Assembly (NCBI GenBank): GCA_964016985.1
Contig: OZ024825.1
Location: 7,315,056-7,379,055, forward strand
Direction: 5' to 3'
Length of the DNA stretch: 64,000 nt
Source of the DNA: Anodontia alba
Lineage: Eukaryota > Mollusca > Bivalvia > Lucinida > Lucinidae
This document shows, piece by piece, positions 11,901 to 26,900 of the stretch. The notes under the pieces are model-generated. The model ran no database searches, was not told the DNA's origin, and saw only the letters and a list, made by a program, of their open reading frames with translations. The translations under genes were made by a program, and so were the position numbers. Every line of letters starts with the position of its first letter. Position 1 is the first letter of the stretch.

Positions 11901-14900
11901 TTCTTGCAAACAAAACATACCGATATTTTTTCTTATTACTCCACAGAAACCTATTTTGTGGATACTCATTACAAGACTTTTGTGCTTACCAAACACACTT
12001 CTAATGGGTACCCACAGCATCATTTCTTTTTTACTGCACATGGAGAAAGGTATATATCTGGATACCAGTACTCCTTATCTGGAGCTATGCCAAATGCACA
12101 GCCCTTGTTCAGTTTGGACATCTGTATATTGTCATCTGAGTTTGAACATTTTACATTAGTGGCATTCATGTGCCAAAGTCTTGATTTCTTTTCCAGGAAT
12201 TACAAACGGGCAAGAAGAAAAGAAATTCAAAGGATCAGAATAATACTGGAGATGGAAAGAATGTAGGTGAAAATGGTCTTGCTGGAGCTGACAGACAGCA
12301 TGAACAGTCCTTGTCACATCATCATCAATCAGATCCTGCTTTAATTGAGCTGAATAGTATGTATATTAAATGTCCAAAAATTTCATAAACCAAGGTTTCT
12401 GACATAATGGCATATGCAAACAGTGCAGACCTGGATCAGGGTTTATACTGTTTGCCGTTCAACTAAGTAATTAAAGTAACAAATGCATAAAAAAAATAAT
12501 ACAGACCAAAAAAAGTATGGAATAAGGTATTCAAAATTTCCATCATCATATACCATCATAATCGGAAATTTTTGATTAACATGCAGGTATAGGGGCAACA
12601 TCCATATCAGTGGGCCCCCTTCCAGATAGCTGGCTTGCTGCCTGCATGGCAGATCTCACACCAGATCTCCAGGTACATCTATCATGAGGGTTAATAACCG
12701 AGAGCTTCCACTCTGCAATCCCTCTCTGTCAGCTGCTTCCATGTCATTTTGGGCCTCCCAGGCCCACGCTTTCCATCAACCTGTATGTCAAAGGCTGTCT
12801 TGACTGAACCATTTGAGCGTTCCACATATCCATACCATCGGAGTCTTCTCTCCTTCAGAATGAGGTCCAGATTCTCAATGCCAAGCCACACAAGTAGCTC
12901 ATTGGACCTGGTGGTGACAATGTCTTGGGGCCTGACATTGCAGATCTGTCTGATCATTACCCTGTCATTTCTCTGCAGATGCTGGAGGTTCAGCTTTGTC
13001 AATGGCCAAGTCTCGCTGGCATGGAGCAATGCGCTCTGCACACAAGAGCTGTACACACGGCCACATGTTTTCAAAGAGAGGTGGCATGAAGAGAGGGCTG
13101 GTAGCAGATCCTTGAACCTCTTCCAGGTGGTTTTCACATGTGTTGTGGTTGAAAGTTCACAGCCTTCTGCTGCTGAGAGCATGTCTCCTAGATAGCAAAA
13201 GGAAGCTACCACCTCAAGCTTGTCAGGTCCGACCTAGACTTCCTTCTGTGGTCTGCCATCTAAGGGGCATGCAGTTCCCTGGCACCATGTACATCTGTAG
13301 TCAGGGTCTTTTTTCAAGCGCTTGAGCCCACTGCATTTCTTGTGCACCCAGTGCTTGCAGCCATTGCAGAAGATGCTGTTGCTGCCCACTCCAGTGTGAC
13401 AGACAGGGCATGGAAACTTGCCTGAACTCTGCAGGAGGTCCAGTCCCGTCAGAATTTTATGACATTTACCATATTATTAGCTCACAGGAACAAAAAATTC
13501 CGGTAAGCTATTCTACTACCCACGGCGTCAGCGTCCACAAATGTTGAAGTTTTTGCGTTAAAGTTTTTTAGTAGCTCATTACTTTTTTATGTGTCTATGG
13601 ATTGAGTTCATATTTGGTATGATGATAGATACTGGGCTAAAGTTTTTATCTGCAGTATCAGCACCCATGACCGTGACCTTGGGGTCAAGGTCACAGACTT
13701 TTAAAGTTTTTGCGTTAAAGTTTTTAGGAGCTCATTACTTCTTTACCTTTGGATGGATTTAGTTTATACTTTGTATGGTAATAGATACTGGTCTCAAATT
13801 TTTAGCAGCAGCATCAGCTCTCATGACCATAACTTTGGGGTCAAGGTGACAGACTTTGAATTCTTATGTTAAAGTTTTTGTGTTAAAGTTTTTAGGAGCT
13901 CATTACTTCTTTACCTTTTGATAGATTTAGTTCATACTTGGTATGGTAATAGATACTAGTCAAAAGTTTTTATCAGCAGCATCATCATACATGACTGTGA
14001 CTTTGGGGTCAAAGTAACAGACTAAGAACTTTTATGATAGTTTTTGCACTGAATGTTTTAGATCATTACTTGGTTGCCTTCAGATAAATATACTGGAGAC
14101 TTGGTATGGTGAAAGATATTGCTTTAAAGTTTTTATCAGCAACATCAGCACCTATACCCATGATCTTGGGGTCAAGGTCACAGACTTAGAATTTTGATGT
14201 TAAAGATTTTGTGTTAAAGTTTTTAGGAGCTCATTACTTCTTTACCTTTGGATGGATTTAGTTTATACTTGGTATGGTAATAGATACTGGTCTCAAGTTT
14301 TTAGCAGCATCGGCTCTCATGAACATAACTTTGGATCAAGGTCACAGACTTTGAATTCTTCTGTTAAGTTTTTGTTTTTAATTTTTTAGAGCTCATTACT
14401 TCTTTACCTTTGGATGGATTTAGTTTATACTTGGTATGGTAATAGATACTGGTCTCAAAGTTTTAGCAGCAGCATCAGCTCTCATGACCATAACCTTGGG
14501 GTCAAGGTCACAGACTTAGAACTTTGATGTTTCTGCTATGGATCTGAAAATTTGCCATTGCACAACTAAGTCAAAGCGTGACTTTCAGTGAGCTATCCTG
14601 TTAGGCGACAGGTCTTATTTCCTGTTCAAGTAATGTGCCGTAAATCCAGATAAGGGACTTTTGTCAGCCGAAAAGTATTGATAATTTTCTTGTTTCTCAA
14701 TAAAAACATATGGTGTGAGTACTCATTAGAAGCATGATATAGACAGACTAAAAGATTGCTTGATAAGCATGGCAGAACAGAACAAAGCCTGTCTATTTAA
14801 TATGTTTTTATCCCCACTCCTTAAAAAAAAAAGCGATGGCGATATTGTAAACACCTTCATCTGTCCGTCCATCACGCTATCTCCTCCTAAACCATTGGAT

Positions 14901-17900
14901 GGAATTGAATTTAACCAAACTTGCTACATGACTTCCCCATGTGGTAAGGGTCTGAAAGAGCAAATTTATTTTCTGTCTGTCTGTCCATCCGACCATCACA
15001 CTATCTCCTCCTAAACCACCAGGCGGTATTTAACCAAACTTGCTATGTCACAGAGTTGCAAGGGTATGTGAGAGCAGCATAAGTTTTCCTTCTATCTGCT
15101 TAGAGACGAAAGCTTGGGAATTTGAGATGGTGTGCAATAGACTGCGCAATCTAGTTTGTTACTGTATTTAACATTTCACTATCTCATGCCAGTGAGTTTT
15201 TCAAATTTTAGGTTAATTATAGTAAGAAGTTGAGGTGTCTAAATCTTTAAAATACTCTGTTTTATATGGCAGCAAATAATATACATGTACAGTCGACTCT
15301 CGTTATCTCGAACTCCAAGGGACTCTCTGAAATACTTCGAGATATCCGTAGTTCGACATATCAGGTTTGCAGAATTGAGGAAAAAAAAATTTGATTAACC
15401 ACATTTAACAAACTGATAGGTAATTGGACTTTTGAAGGTAGAGATATATTGAAAATATTGTGGAAAAGAGGAGAAATTGCTCCTTAGGAGCAATTTCTCC
15501 TCTTTTCTACAATATTTTCCATCTGTTGTTAGGTTTTCATGTATAGGCAGGGACCAGATTTTCGCTTCGAGATAAGCGGTTATTCGAGATAAGCGAGGTC
15601 GAGATAACGAGAGTCAACTGTATATACTTCAGATGAAAGTCAACAACAAGCAGTTCCAAAGAAAAAAAAGAAGAAACCTAAGAAAAAGAAGAAACAGGAT
15701 GATACTGAGGAACAAAATACTACAGAAGGAAAAGAAACAAATCTTGCTCCTGCAAAGCTGGAGAAGGCTGTGGTAGAACATGATAGTGGGGCTGGCCTGG
15801 GTAAGGAGGAAAAGAAGAAAGAAGATAAGAAAGAAGAATCAGAGGAGAGTGATGATGATGGAAGACCTATGATATCTTTGTTAAAGACTGCAACAAAAGT
15901 CAGATGTAAGTAAACAGAAACATACTGTCTGAATATTTTCTCATTGTTCGACATTTTTAGAAGTAATGTGGCTCTCAAGGGTCATTCCTTTAAGAATCTT
16001 TTTATAAACACATGTGTTACATACCATTATTGGGTGAACCTAAACCATTCAGAATCATTTAATGTGTAAACTTCTACAAAACAATTAAAAGAAAAACAAT
16101 AAGAATTTTTTAGAAATTTATTGCTATTTATTTAGTTTCAAAAAAGTTTTCCTGTGTAAATATTCTGGTATTTTCAAATATTATTGAATAAAAAAGTCAC
16201 TGGACAAAAAAAACATGCTATTAATGACATACATAACACAGAAAATCTTGGTTGGCAGCTTGGTGATAAGGGCCTACTGAACTTGCAGCAGGTGGGGGAA
16301 AGGGGCATGTAATTTGTTCTGTTACTGGACTGTCATTCAGCTTTTCCCCTCGCCCTCCTGTTTCTTTCTTTCCTCCTCTCCACTAGTCCTGTGTCCCTTA
16401 TCTCTTTTTCTTTGGGAGATGACACAAAATGACCCACAGGGATTGATGTGTTGTTAAATGAGAACACAATCACAGAAGAATCAGTGAAATTTTTCTTCAG
16501 TTGTAATACCAACAACTGAGATGCCAGTTTTGTGATTATGAAAATATATAATGAAGATAAATAACATTCTAAAATTTCTTCATGATTTCAGATCTTGATG
16601 AGAAACTGACACCACCAGTCTTGAAGGAGCTGGAAAAAAATAAGATTTTCCCTCTGAAGAAGGTGAGAAAGCCTTCTTCCTTCTTTGAATGCTGTAATTA
16701 TTTAGTTATATTTTTGAGTAATCCTCCATAAAAGGATTGAAGATTAATATCTAGCACGTAAGGTAAAATATTCAGCAGACGATATTTTGAAATATATTTC
16801 AGAGAAAATGGGATTTAGCCTTCCATGCAGATTAACACCCCTCCCCCCGCCATCAGTTTATCCATCCGTACATCACGCTTTTGAGACCTCTCATATCTTT
16901 GGAACCATGTGTGCTTAGGATTTTGAAATTTCATATATGCATTGCTTATGAAAAATTAGCTGATCCGTATTTTTTTTGTCTTTTCTGTGTGATTCTTCAT
17001 GGTGGAGTTAGGCTCTTTTCAGACATAGGCATTTTAGCAAATGAAAGTCTTGTAAGCAAAAAAAAAACTTAAGTTAGGTTCACGAAATTTTGCAAGCAGT
17101 TTGGAAATACTGTGTAGATGACCTAATTAAGTTTTGGTGAACTTTTAAAAACATTTGATCAAATTATGCCCCCTTTTCAGACTTAGGTATTTTAGCATAG
17201 GAAAATCTTGTAAGCAAAATATCTCGAGAACCCCTAGAGTTAGGTTCAGGAAATTTTACATATAGTTGGGGGTATAGTGTTTTACAAACACATTTGTAGT
17301 TCATCTGCTGAATTTGCTCAGAGAATGTTGTCACATCACACTGAACAAATACATGTGTGAACATCAAAAACCAAAATCTTTCTGTATATTTGCATCATCT
17401 TTGTCTTCACTGAGCATCTGTAGAAAAACAAGATGATATCTAGGATCTAATGGCAATGATGGAAACCTCTGATCAGATTTCATGATTGCAGTCAGTCTTG
17501 TCCTGGGCCCATTGTTCAAAGCATCATTAGTTTGATGAGCTGAGCTCGTTAGTGGTCAAAATGTTAACTGTTCTAGTAAGTACAATATCTAATCACAGTT
17601 ATTTTTGCTGAAAACATGTGAGTAGTATTTTGCATTGTTTTGCAAAAATAATAGCTTATATGCCATATTTAAACTAGAGCAAGTCGATGGCACGCTATTG
17701 CATATCCATGCGCCAGTGCCATCACATATTTCCCTGCACATCAAAATTCCAAATGCATTCCTCCAGTCCTCATTCATAGGACTATTACCTGTGACAGTTT
17801 CATATGCAAACAGTGCAGACCTGGATCAGGGTTTACACTGTTTGCCATTCCACTAACAACTGCATAAAAAAGAAAACAAAATACAGACCCTAAAAAGTAT

Positions 17901-20900
17901 GGAATAAGGTATTCAAAATTTTATGACATTTACTATATTATTTCTTGTTCAAGTAATGTTGTGCCATAACTCCAGATAAGGGACTTTTGTCAGTCAAAAA
18001 ATATTTAGCTAAAATAGCCTAACAGGAGTTGGGTGACAATTAAAAAATAGGACCCAACATTCTCCTTTTTTTTTTTTACCTCTAGAGACCCCAGACATGC
18101 CCCCGGGGCAAAATTTTTGCACCACTGTATTCTACTCTTCATTACCTTCGATTTGATATGTTAAATGACAATGTTTGTACAAAATGGATTTTGATCCATT
18201 GGGGCCATACCCCCCTAGCCCTGCCCCCAGGGTCACATCAAAATTCCGAATGTGTTCCTCCAGTCCTCATCCATAGGGCTATTACCTGTGATAGTTTCAA
18301 GGTTCTAGCTAAAAAAGCCTAAGAGGAGTTGGGTGACAATAAAAAAAAAAGGACCCAAAAGCCTACTTTTTGACTTCTAGTGACCCCAAGACATGCCCCC
18401 GGGGCAAAATTTTTGCACTACTGTATTCTACTCTTCATAACCTTCGATTTGATATGCAACATGACTATGTTTGTACAAAATGAATTTTAGACCCATCGGG
18501 GCCACACCACCCTGGCCCTGCCCCTAGGGGTCACATCAAACTTTCGAATGTGTTCCTCCAGTCCTCATCCATAGGGCTATTGCCTGTGAAAGTTTTGAGA
18601 ATCTAGCTTAAATGATCTAGGAGCAATGGTGTGACATTACAGACGGACGTCTGGATGGACGGACGTCTGGATGGACAGACCGACGTGGGGTATAACAATA
18701 TCCTTGCTTTTTTTTTCGAAAAGCGTGGGGATAATGATCAAATTTTTAAGGATACCTTGACTAACAACATCATTAGTTTTGAACAACTGAGTCTTTGTTG
18801 TTTCATATGGATCTTTTTCATGGGATGCAACTCCTGTACCCTGTTAAGAAACTGAGTTCTGGAGTATCTGAAGTCAGTCTACACCGTTTGCTGCTCAGGC
18901 CTGTCTGACCTAACACTCTGTGTAAATAATATATTTCTGTCACATAAAAACCACATTCACATAGCTCCAGATAAGGCACTTTTGTCAGCCAAACAGTATT
19001 GATATTTACCTTATTTCTTTTTTCAAACAACGATAATGATATTTTTCTTATTTCTCAGAAGAGCCTCACTGAAGTGCTTCTGATACGTACTCACTACATA
19101 TGTGTTCATGGAAAATTAAGAAAAATATTTACTTGATACCCCCTCTAATCTAGTGGTATGCATTTTACATTTCTATTTTCAGAAATCAACAAAATTTCCT
19201 CATGCCAAGTATTTTTGTCGGCTGTGTGAATATCACTGTGATAATGTTCCAGTTTGTAGACAACACTACAATGAGGCAAGACATAAACGAAGATTGGAGG
19301 TAAATATTATCAGAAAAGTATTTGATGATAATTCTGGGATAATTTCCTGCAGTTTGCAATAAAAACAGATGTTTTTGATACTCATTAGAAGTGCCTCACT
19401 GAGGCACTTCTAATGAATACCCACAACATATCTTTTTATGGAGAAATGAAAATTATCCCACAATTATCATCAAATACTTCTTCTCACCTTTACAACTCTT
19501 TTTCCTCATACTCACGGTTTCAAAAATGGACTTTGCCTTCTTTGAATTTTGTTTATTAAACAATAAATGCCTCATGTCCTGGCTTCTGTAGGTGCGAATC
19601 CCTCTCACTTCATTGAAGTATGCATCTCATTGAGGCCTAATTTTGTGAAAATTAGCCTTCAGGCAGATATTGGGGTTCAAGCACATAATTAGTAGCCATT
19701 GGCAAACAAATTGAGAATTGTCATCCAAGATGGCTGCCATGACCTTATAAGTTTTATTTATTTTAGGATGGCTTAGATAACAAAGACATTATTTGAAATG
19801 CAATTTTATTTTTGCTTTATGGGGTGGGAATTGACTGGCCGCAAGGCAGAAGATAAGACTTCAAGGTTGATGCCGTGACAGTCATTGAGAAATCCCAGCC
19901 CACTGGAAGCCGGCAAGTATTATCAGCCCTACTTAATTTACTAGTAATTCATTCGGACAGTCGCAGCTCTTTCCAACCTTTTGCAATCACTTTCCTCAGA
20001 CAAGGAGGTCCCAAGGTGCATGACAAGGGCACTGTAACCTAACCCACTGACAGTAACCTGCCACCTTTGACAGTAACCTGCAACCTTTGACAGACAGCCA
20101 CCTGCAACCATTTGACTATAAAATGCAACGTATGAGAGCAACCAGCAACCTTTGACAGTAGCCTGCAACCTTTGACAGACAGCCACTTGCAACCATTTCA
20201 CTGTAAAATGCAACCTATAAGAGCAACCAGCAACCTTTGACAGTAACCCTGTGGCCATGGCACCTCGCCTCAAACTGCAAACATTATGTAATCTTGAAAT
20301 TATTCTGTAATAGCCTTTTATTTTATCCAAGACACAAGTTAACCAAGCCATTCAATTTAATATAGCAGACAGCCGTGCAGTCAGCTTATGCAACCGGCTT
20401 CCAGGGGAGACGGAATTTCTTTAGAATTTCCGAAGAGTAAATATTTGCCTTGCGACTTTGTCAGTTTCCTGACTCGTAATCAAGCAATGAGCTTGAAGAA
20501 CTGTTTCTGTAAACCACTATAGACCATTTCACTTTTCACTTTTGGGCAGTTAGCCTGTCCATCTAATACATTTCACTATTTCTGCATCAGATTGAGTTTA
20601 AGTCATTAACAGTTCTTCCTTGTAAATTGACATGATATGTATGTGAATACGCAATCTCAAGTCTGTACAACCAAACATTGTTCCCATAACACAGTCTTTG
20701 ACAATCCATGTATTCTCCAACTCCTATCCTGGATCACTGACAATTAGTCTAGTATAGCTTGATTTCAGTGTCTACCAGTACCAGCAATATCTGAAAATAT
20801 TGAACTCACAGGCAGTAACTAAAGCTAAAACAAAACAACTCTTTAACTGCATGTGTATTGACTGTACATGTTTGGATTTGTAGGCATTAAAGTCTGTGCA

Positions 20901-23900
20901 TATGTTTATATTGAAATAGTTTACAGGATGTCTTATTATTATTGGGTGGGATAGGGAGGGTTTGTTTCTCCTTGTGTTGCAGCCAGGAAAAGGAAGTAGG
21001 GCAGTGCTGTCTCCCAGCTGACCACATGGTGATGACATCATCAGTGACATCATAACTTTGATTGACAGGCATATCATATCAATTAACAATCCAGTTGAGA
21101 CTCATTTCTGTAATTGGAACAATTAAGCATTACAGTGCCTGCCTAACAATAGTTAATAGTAGGAAACGGAATAACATGAAGCCCCCAAAATAAACTAAGA
21201 ATACTGTTTAAGCAGTATTTTATGTTGTTTCAGCAGATTGTTTGCATTGGCTAACAACATTTCTTGTTGACTAATATTGGAAAGATGGTGAAAGAAACTG
21301 CTGAAGCACTTTAACCTATTTTTGACAGGATAATCTCACCTACACTATGTATTGGAATATTTGAGTTTTAATTTCAGGTATGTCAGACAATCTGATTTGG
21401 ATGTTCCTAGAAAAAATGGCTAAACTTTTTGCAAACAATGGAGACCCTGATCATTGGTGCATTATGTGGCATGTGATCTGGGTCTGGATTGTTTGCCAGT
21501 TACCCTTTTGGGGGTCTCCAACCTAAGATAGGTTAAACTGAATATACAGCTGTTTTAACGAGACGAGAAAATTAGTTGATGACATATCATAATTGCCATT
21601 TAAAAAGTGAATGTACCATGGAATTTGCTGGCAAAAGAATGTGCACAATACTGGGTAACGGCTTAGAGGACTATGCCTGCCCAGTTAACGTGTGGTTAGG
21701 TAAACTGACCACGCTCGACATCACCCCATTGGGTTGACTGGGCCGTAAAACCTCAACACAAGCAAACAAAACAAAACAAAAACCAGGGAATTTGCACTTT
21801 TCTGAAGTGAGTCAGTCATGGCCTTTTAGCCTTCTTGTTCATTTAAGCTGAAAATGTCTTTTCGGACACATGCCCAGTGAAGATTCAGCTCAGTCTCCTC
21901 ATTTGCTCTGTCTGATAAGAATCTTCACTGGGTACATTTTGTATAGCCAAGAATGCAAAGTTTTTTTCATGCGGACAATGAAGACTGATAAGACTACGCA
22001 AATACGGAGGTTGATTTAAGTCTTCAATGTGCTAACATGTCTGACGGTACATATTTTCGCATGGCATCTCATATATGGTTGCTTATTTGAACCTGTGTAT
22101 TCAATGACAGGTTGCAGTTCAAGACAGAATGCTGAAGAAATTGCCTGAGCCCTCAAAGAGACATCTTGACAACCTAGACAGAATTCTGACAGATATCTGT
22201 GACCAGTATGGACTTTCTGATCAAGATCTGCAAGAGAGATTGGACATAGCAAACTCAGTGCAAGCATTTTTGTCGGAGTCAGTCCCAGGTACATTGAAAT
22301 TGAAATTTGTGTTTCAGTCTGTTCTCACCTATTAAACAAACAGATAATGGCGAATTTAGATTATACAACACATTCCTACATCTTAGATTAGTTTCATAAA
22401 AGCTTTACTTTAGACAAGTTAGACTTATTATACCCCCGACATACAAAGTATGTGGGGGTATATAGTTTTCGCTTTTCCGTTCGTCCATTCGTTAGTTCGT
22501 ACGTATGTTCATTCGTTCATCTTTCTTTCACAGGGTCAAAATTTTTGCATTAAAAGTTTAAAACCTCATGTTTTGAAGACCCTTTGATGGATTTCATTCA
22601 TATTTGGCATGATGGTAGATGTAGGTCTAAAGGTTTTATCAGCACCATCCCTACCCCGGGGGTGACCTTGGTGTCAAGGTCACGGACTTAGAATTTTTAT
22701 AAAAAAGTCAGTTTTTTGTGTTTTAAGTTTATATGGCTATATCATCAAGACCCATGAGGAATTTCATTTATATTTGACATGTTGGTAGATATCAGCCTAG
22801 AGTCTTACTCAGCATGATCCCCACCCTGGGTGTGACCAAGGTCAAGTTCACAGAATTTTCATATAAAAGTAAAAAATTTTGTGTTTAAGTTTATGTAGCC
22901 ATATCATCAAGACCTTTTGTTAAATTTCATTATCCCCTAACTGAAAGGTTGAGCAGATATAGCTATCAGCAAGGAATCTGTTCCTCTGTCCGTCCATCCG
23001 TTGAAGCATTATTCGTTCATACTTTATTTTTGGCTTAGGGTCATTAAAGTTTATAAGACCTTATATTATGAAGACTCTTTGATAGATTTCATTCATATTT
23101 GGCCTGATGGTAGATATAGGGCATAAGTTTTTATCAGCATGAATCCTACCCCAGGGGATAACCTTGGGGTCAAGGTCACAGACTTAGAATTTTCATAAAA
23201 AAGTCAAAATTTTTGTGTTTATATTTATATAGCTATACCATCAAGACCCTTTGAGGAATTTCATTTATATTTTACATGTTGATAGATATAGGTCTAGAGC
23301 TTTACTCAGTATGATCCCCATCCCGGGGTATGACTTTGAGGTCAGGGTCACAGAAATTTCATATAAAAGTAAAAACAAAAATTGCATCTAAGTTTATATA
23401 GCTATACCATCAAGACCTTTTGTTGAATTTCGTTATCCTCCTACTGATAGGTTTAGGTGATATGGCTATCAGCATGGAATCCATCCATCCATCCATCTGT
23501 CTGTCCATAAACGCATTATTGTGCACCCCGTAACTCCTAAGTATTCGTTGAGCTATTTTCATGAAACTCTGTCAGGTTGTAGAGGGCATTTGGTAGGGGT
23601 GTCGGATACAAGAAAGACAAATCTAACTGACAGTCCATGAGTTATATCCCCTTGTCTCCGAAATTGTAAACATTTTGTGTGAACCATAACTTTAAAACAC
23701 GTTAAGATATTTTCATGATACTTCACCAGTATGTAGAGGACATAGATAGGCATATCACATTCAAGAATGACACGCTAACCGACTTCATTCTGCAGTTTTT
23801 ACCCTTGGTTATTTAAATCTTATGTGGGCAATAACTCTAAAAGTTCTTTAAGATATTTTTGTGGTACTTTACCGATATGTAGAGGACATTGAGTAGGCAG

Positions 23901-26900
23901 GTCACGTTAAAATTTTCTTAAATTTAGCTATATTATGAAGACCCTTTCATTGGTTTCATTAATATTAAGCTTGATGGTATATATAGGTATAAAGTTTTTT
24001 TTTGGCACCATCCCCAAGCTGGGGTATGGCTTTTAAGTCAAGGTAACAGACTTTTCATACAGATGTCATTTTTGCTTATACTATAAAGACTGATTGATTT
24101 CACTGATAGTTATAGGGCCAAAGCTTTAATTAGCTCAATCCCTGCACCTGTTCCTGACCTTTGAGGTCAAGGGCTTCACATTATGTGTGATTGAATTCTT
24201 TCAATGTTATAACATATAGCATACAACTGCCATCTCCAGAGTCAAAGCTACATGTACACACTTTGTGCTCTTTAAAAAGTGGTGGTAGCTCTGGTTTGGG
24301 GTATACGTGCCCCACTGGGCACTTTGTCTAGTTATTTCTGCCTGTGATTCCCAATACATACTTGTGCCTGATGTCACAAATATTTATCATAGATCTTAAC
24401 TTTTTACCATTCTTGTTCAAAATTATGAACATGTTCATCTTACTACCTGTTGATGTGTCTAGAAACTTCTGAATGAGTGGCAAACCTAGATCAGAGGCCA
24501 TGGCTTTATACTGTTCGTTCTGGACTCCCAGTGCTTACAGTAAGTACTATAGTACTTTTATCATAGGTTTAGATAAAAGTGGGTATCAGGTAAATATTTT
24601 TCTTATTTCTCCGTGAAAACATATGTTGTGGGTCCTCATTAGAAGCGCCATTGGAGACAATATGCATGAAATGTCAAGTCCTGTTTTCTGGGAAAAATAA
24701 AAAAAAAAAAACAAAAAAAAAAAACCCCACCAATTTGTCATTTGCTGAATTAGCCCAGAGACTGGAAAAGTTAATATGGGTGCACTTGTCTGAAAGTATA
24801 TTTTCTGATGTTGCAGCCTATGTCTTCTACAGTAGCAAATGATTCTGTAACACAGCTCCAGAAAAGATGTTTTTTTTATGCTCCCACCATTTGAAGAATG
24901 GTGGAAAGGGCATATAGTGTTACCCCTGTCTGTCCGTCCATCCGTCTGCCTCCGAGATGGTGGTAGCAATTTGCGTATAAGTTTTTTCAGGTGTTAGCAA
25001 TTTACATTTAAGTTTTTTAGGCGGGGCATCCATGTCCTTTGGACACATTTCTAATTTCACCCAAAAGTATTGATAGTAAGTTTAAGTAATATTTGTTGTG
25101 TCATCTGTCTTAGGTCAGCTTAAAGTCCCACAAATTTAGAGGCAGTTTCTCCACATGACTCAAATACTGTTTACTGATGTTAAACCCCAGCTCAACTTAA
25201 CATTTTATGATAATTATGGTCTGCACTATATAAGTTTTTATATCACATGGCTCATGTATTTTTATTTTTCAGGTATTGAACTGAGAATGTATGGTTCATC
25301 ACTGACTGGTTTGGGTCTCAAGACTAGTGATCTTAATCTGGACCTGAGAGTTCCTGATGGAATTAATCCTGCTCAGCTGCTCACCAAAGTGTACAGACTT
25401 TTAAACAACTCTGGTATGATCAGTTTTTATCTTCTAATTGTTATTTCAGCCTTCCATGAGGAAAGGAGTCGTTGTGATGTACATTTATGGGAACAGCAAA
25501 CTCCTAAGTCTCTGCAGTCTGATTAGGGATTGTCCTCCTTATTCTTTAAGTATCTTCTCCTGACTTTGGATCTAGAGGTCACAGGTTCAAATCCTTCTGG
25601 AGGAAATTCTCCTCATTACTATACACATCACATCCAACCGTAACGCCAGATAACCGGTCTTAACGCCTGATTTTTGGTTAAATAACGCTGGATTACGGTA
25701 TTTTTTGTAGGATTAGCTGCCATTTGAAGAACTACGTTTGACGATGGGTAGTTAAAACCATTTATTTAAAATATTAGGATAGGTTCATCAAACATGAAAA
25801 GTAGCCTATCCTGATCTACATACATTCTACTAACTGCCAAATCTTCAGTTGATACATATACTTTCCCGAAATTGTCAACACTCAAAAAGAAAATGGTTGT
25901 GCAGGTTTGGCCATACGATAAAAAAGCATTCTTACCAGAGGAGTTCGTACTTTTTTCATTTTCTTAAAATTCCTGAACTGCAGGTGGATGAAAATGCATT
26001 TGAAAATGACCTTGTATCATAAACTGGCCATTACTGAAATGTTTTTACCAACGAAACAAAGACTGAGGCACAATATACGAAATTTAAGGTAACGATGGAT
26101 AAAACAGTATCTTCTTGATCTACAACTGGCCAGTATTCTCACAGACAAACACACTTGTATAGGTAAAACTTTACCACATTTCCAATAGCTATTAATCGAC
26201 ACTATAAATTTTCTTAGTAACTGAATGTATCGATCACATATGAGTACAAAAAATACTGTCATCCGGCATTATCTGACCGAAAATCCAGGAGGTCGCAGGT
26301 TCAACTCCCGCCGAGGTCGACAATATTCTTTCGTGGAGATTGATCGTGAAATATTTTCTACGGTCATTCTCTCCCTTCCACTGATTCAAGAAGGGCAGTT
26401 GTCAGTTTCTGGCGAAAGAATATGCACAATACTGGTTAACCGCTTAGAGGACTAAGCATGCCCAGTAAACGTGTGGTTAGGTAAACTGACCGCGCTCAAC
26501 ATGACCCCATTGGGTTGACTGGGCCGTAAAACTTCAACACAAGCAAACAAACTACAGTTCATTATTGCCCTCATCATCATATAATTGAAATATATGCAAC
26601 AGCTACCCTTGGAAAAAATAATACTGTATGGAGGTGGCCATTGTAGAGAGATTAAAAATATAGTAAAATTACACACTGAAATATTAGCTTAATTGCTGTA
26701 ATAAGGAGTGGCTGTAATGGAGAAATGATCATTTGTAGAGGTTCCACTATACTGTTGAAAGAGATGTAAAACACAAAATCATGCTCTTTATTCTAGGGTC
26801 GGGTTATCTGGGCCTTTGTTGTTCACATATTCTTCAGAAACTCTCACTATCATGACACAAGTTATAATGTTTTAGTGCTGTTTTTGAGGGCTGTTTGACT

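Noticed and set aside
12749..13195. Plus-strand 148-codon frame
   Set aside because: It is antisense to the LINE RT fragment and has no motif of its own.
15640..15978. Minus-strand Ser/Phe-rich frame
   Set aside because: It is the reverse shadow of coding exon 3, whose Lys/Glu codons read as Phe/Ser on the other strand.
25565..25620. Possible tRNA gene or SINE head (AGGTTCAAATCC)
   Set aside because: Only a box B-like word is present; no box A, fold or repeat body could be made out.
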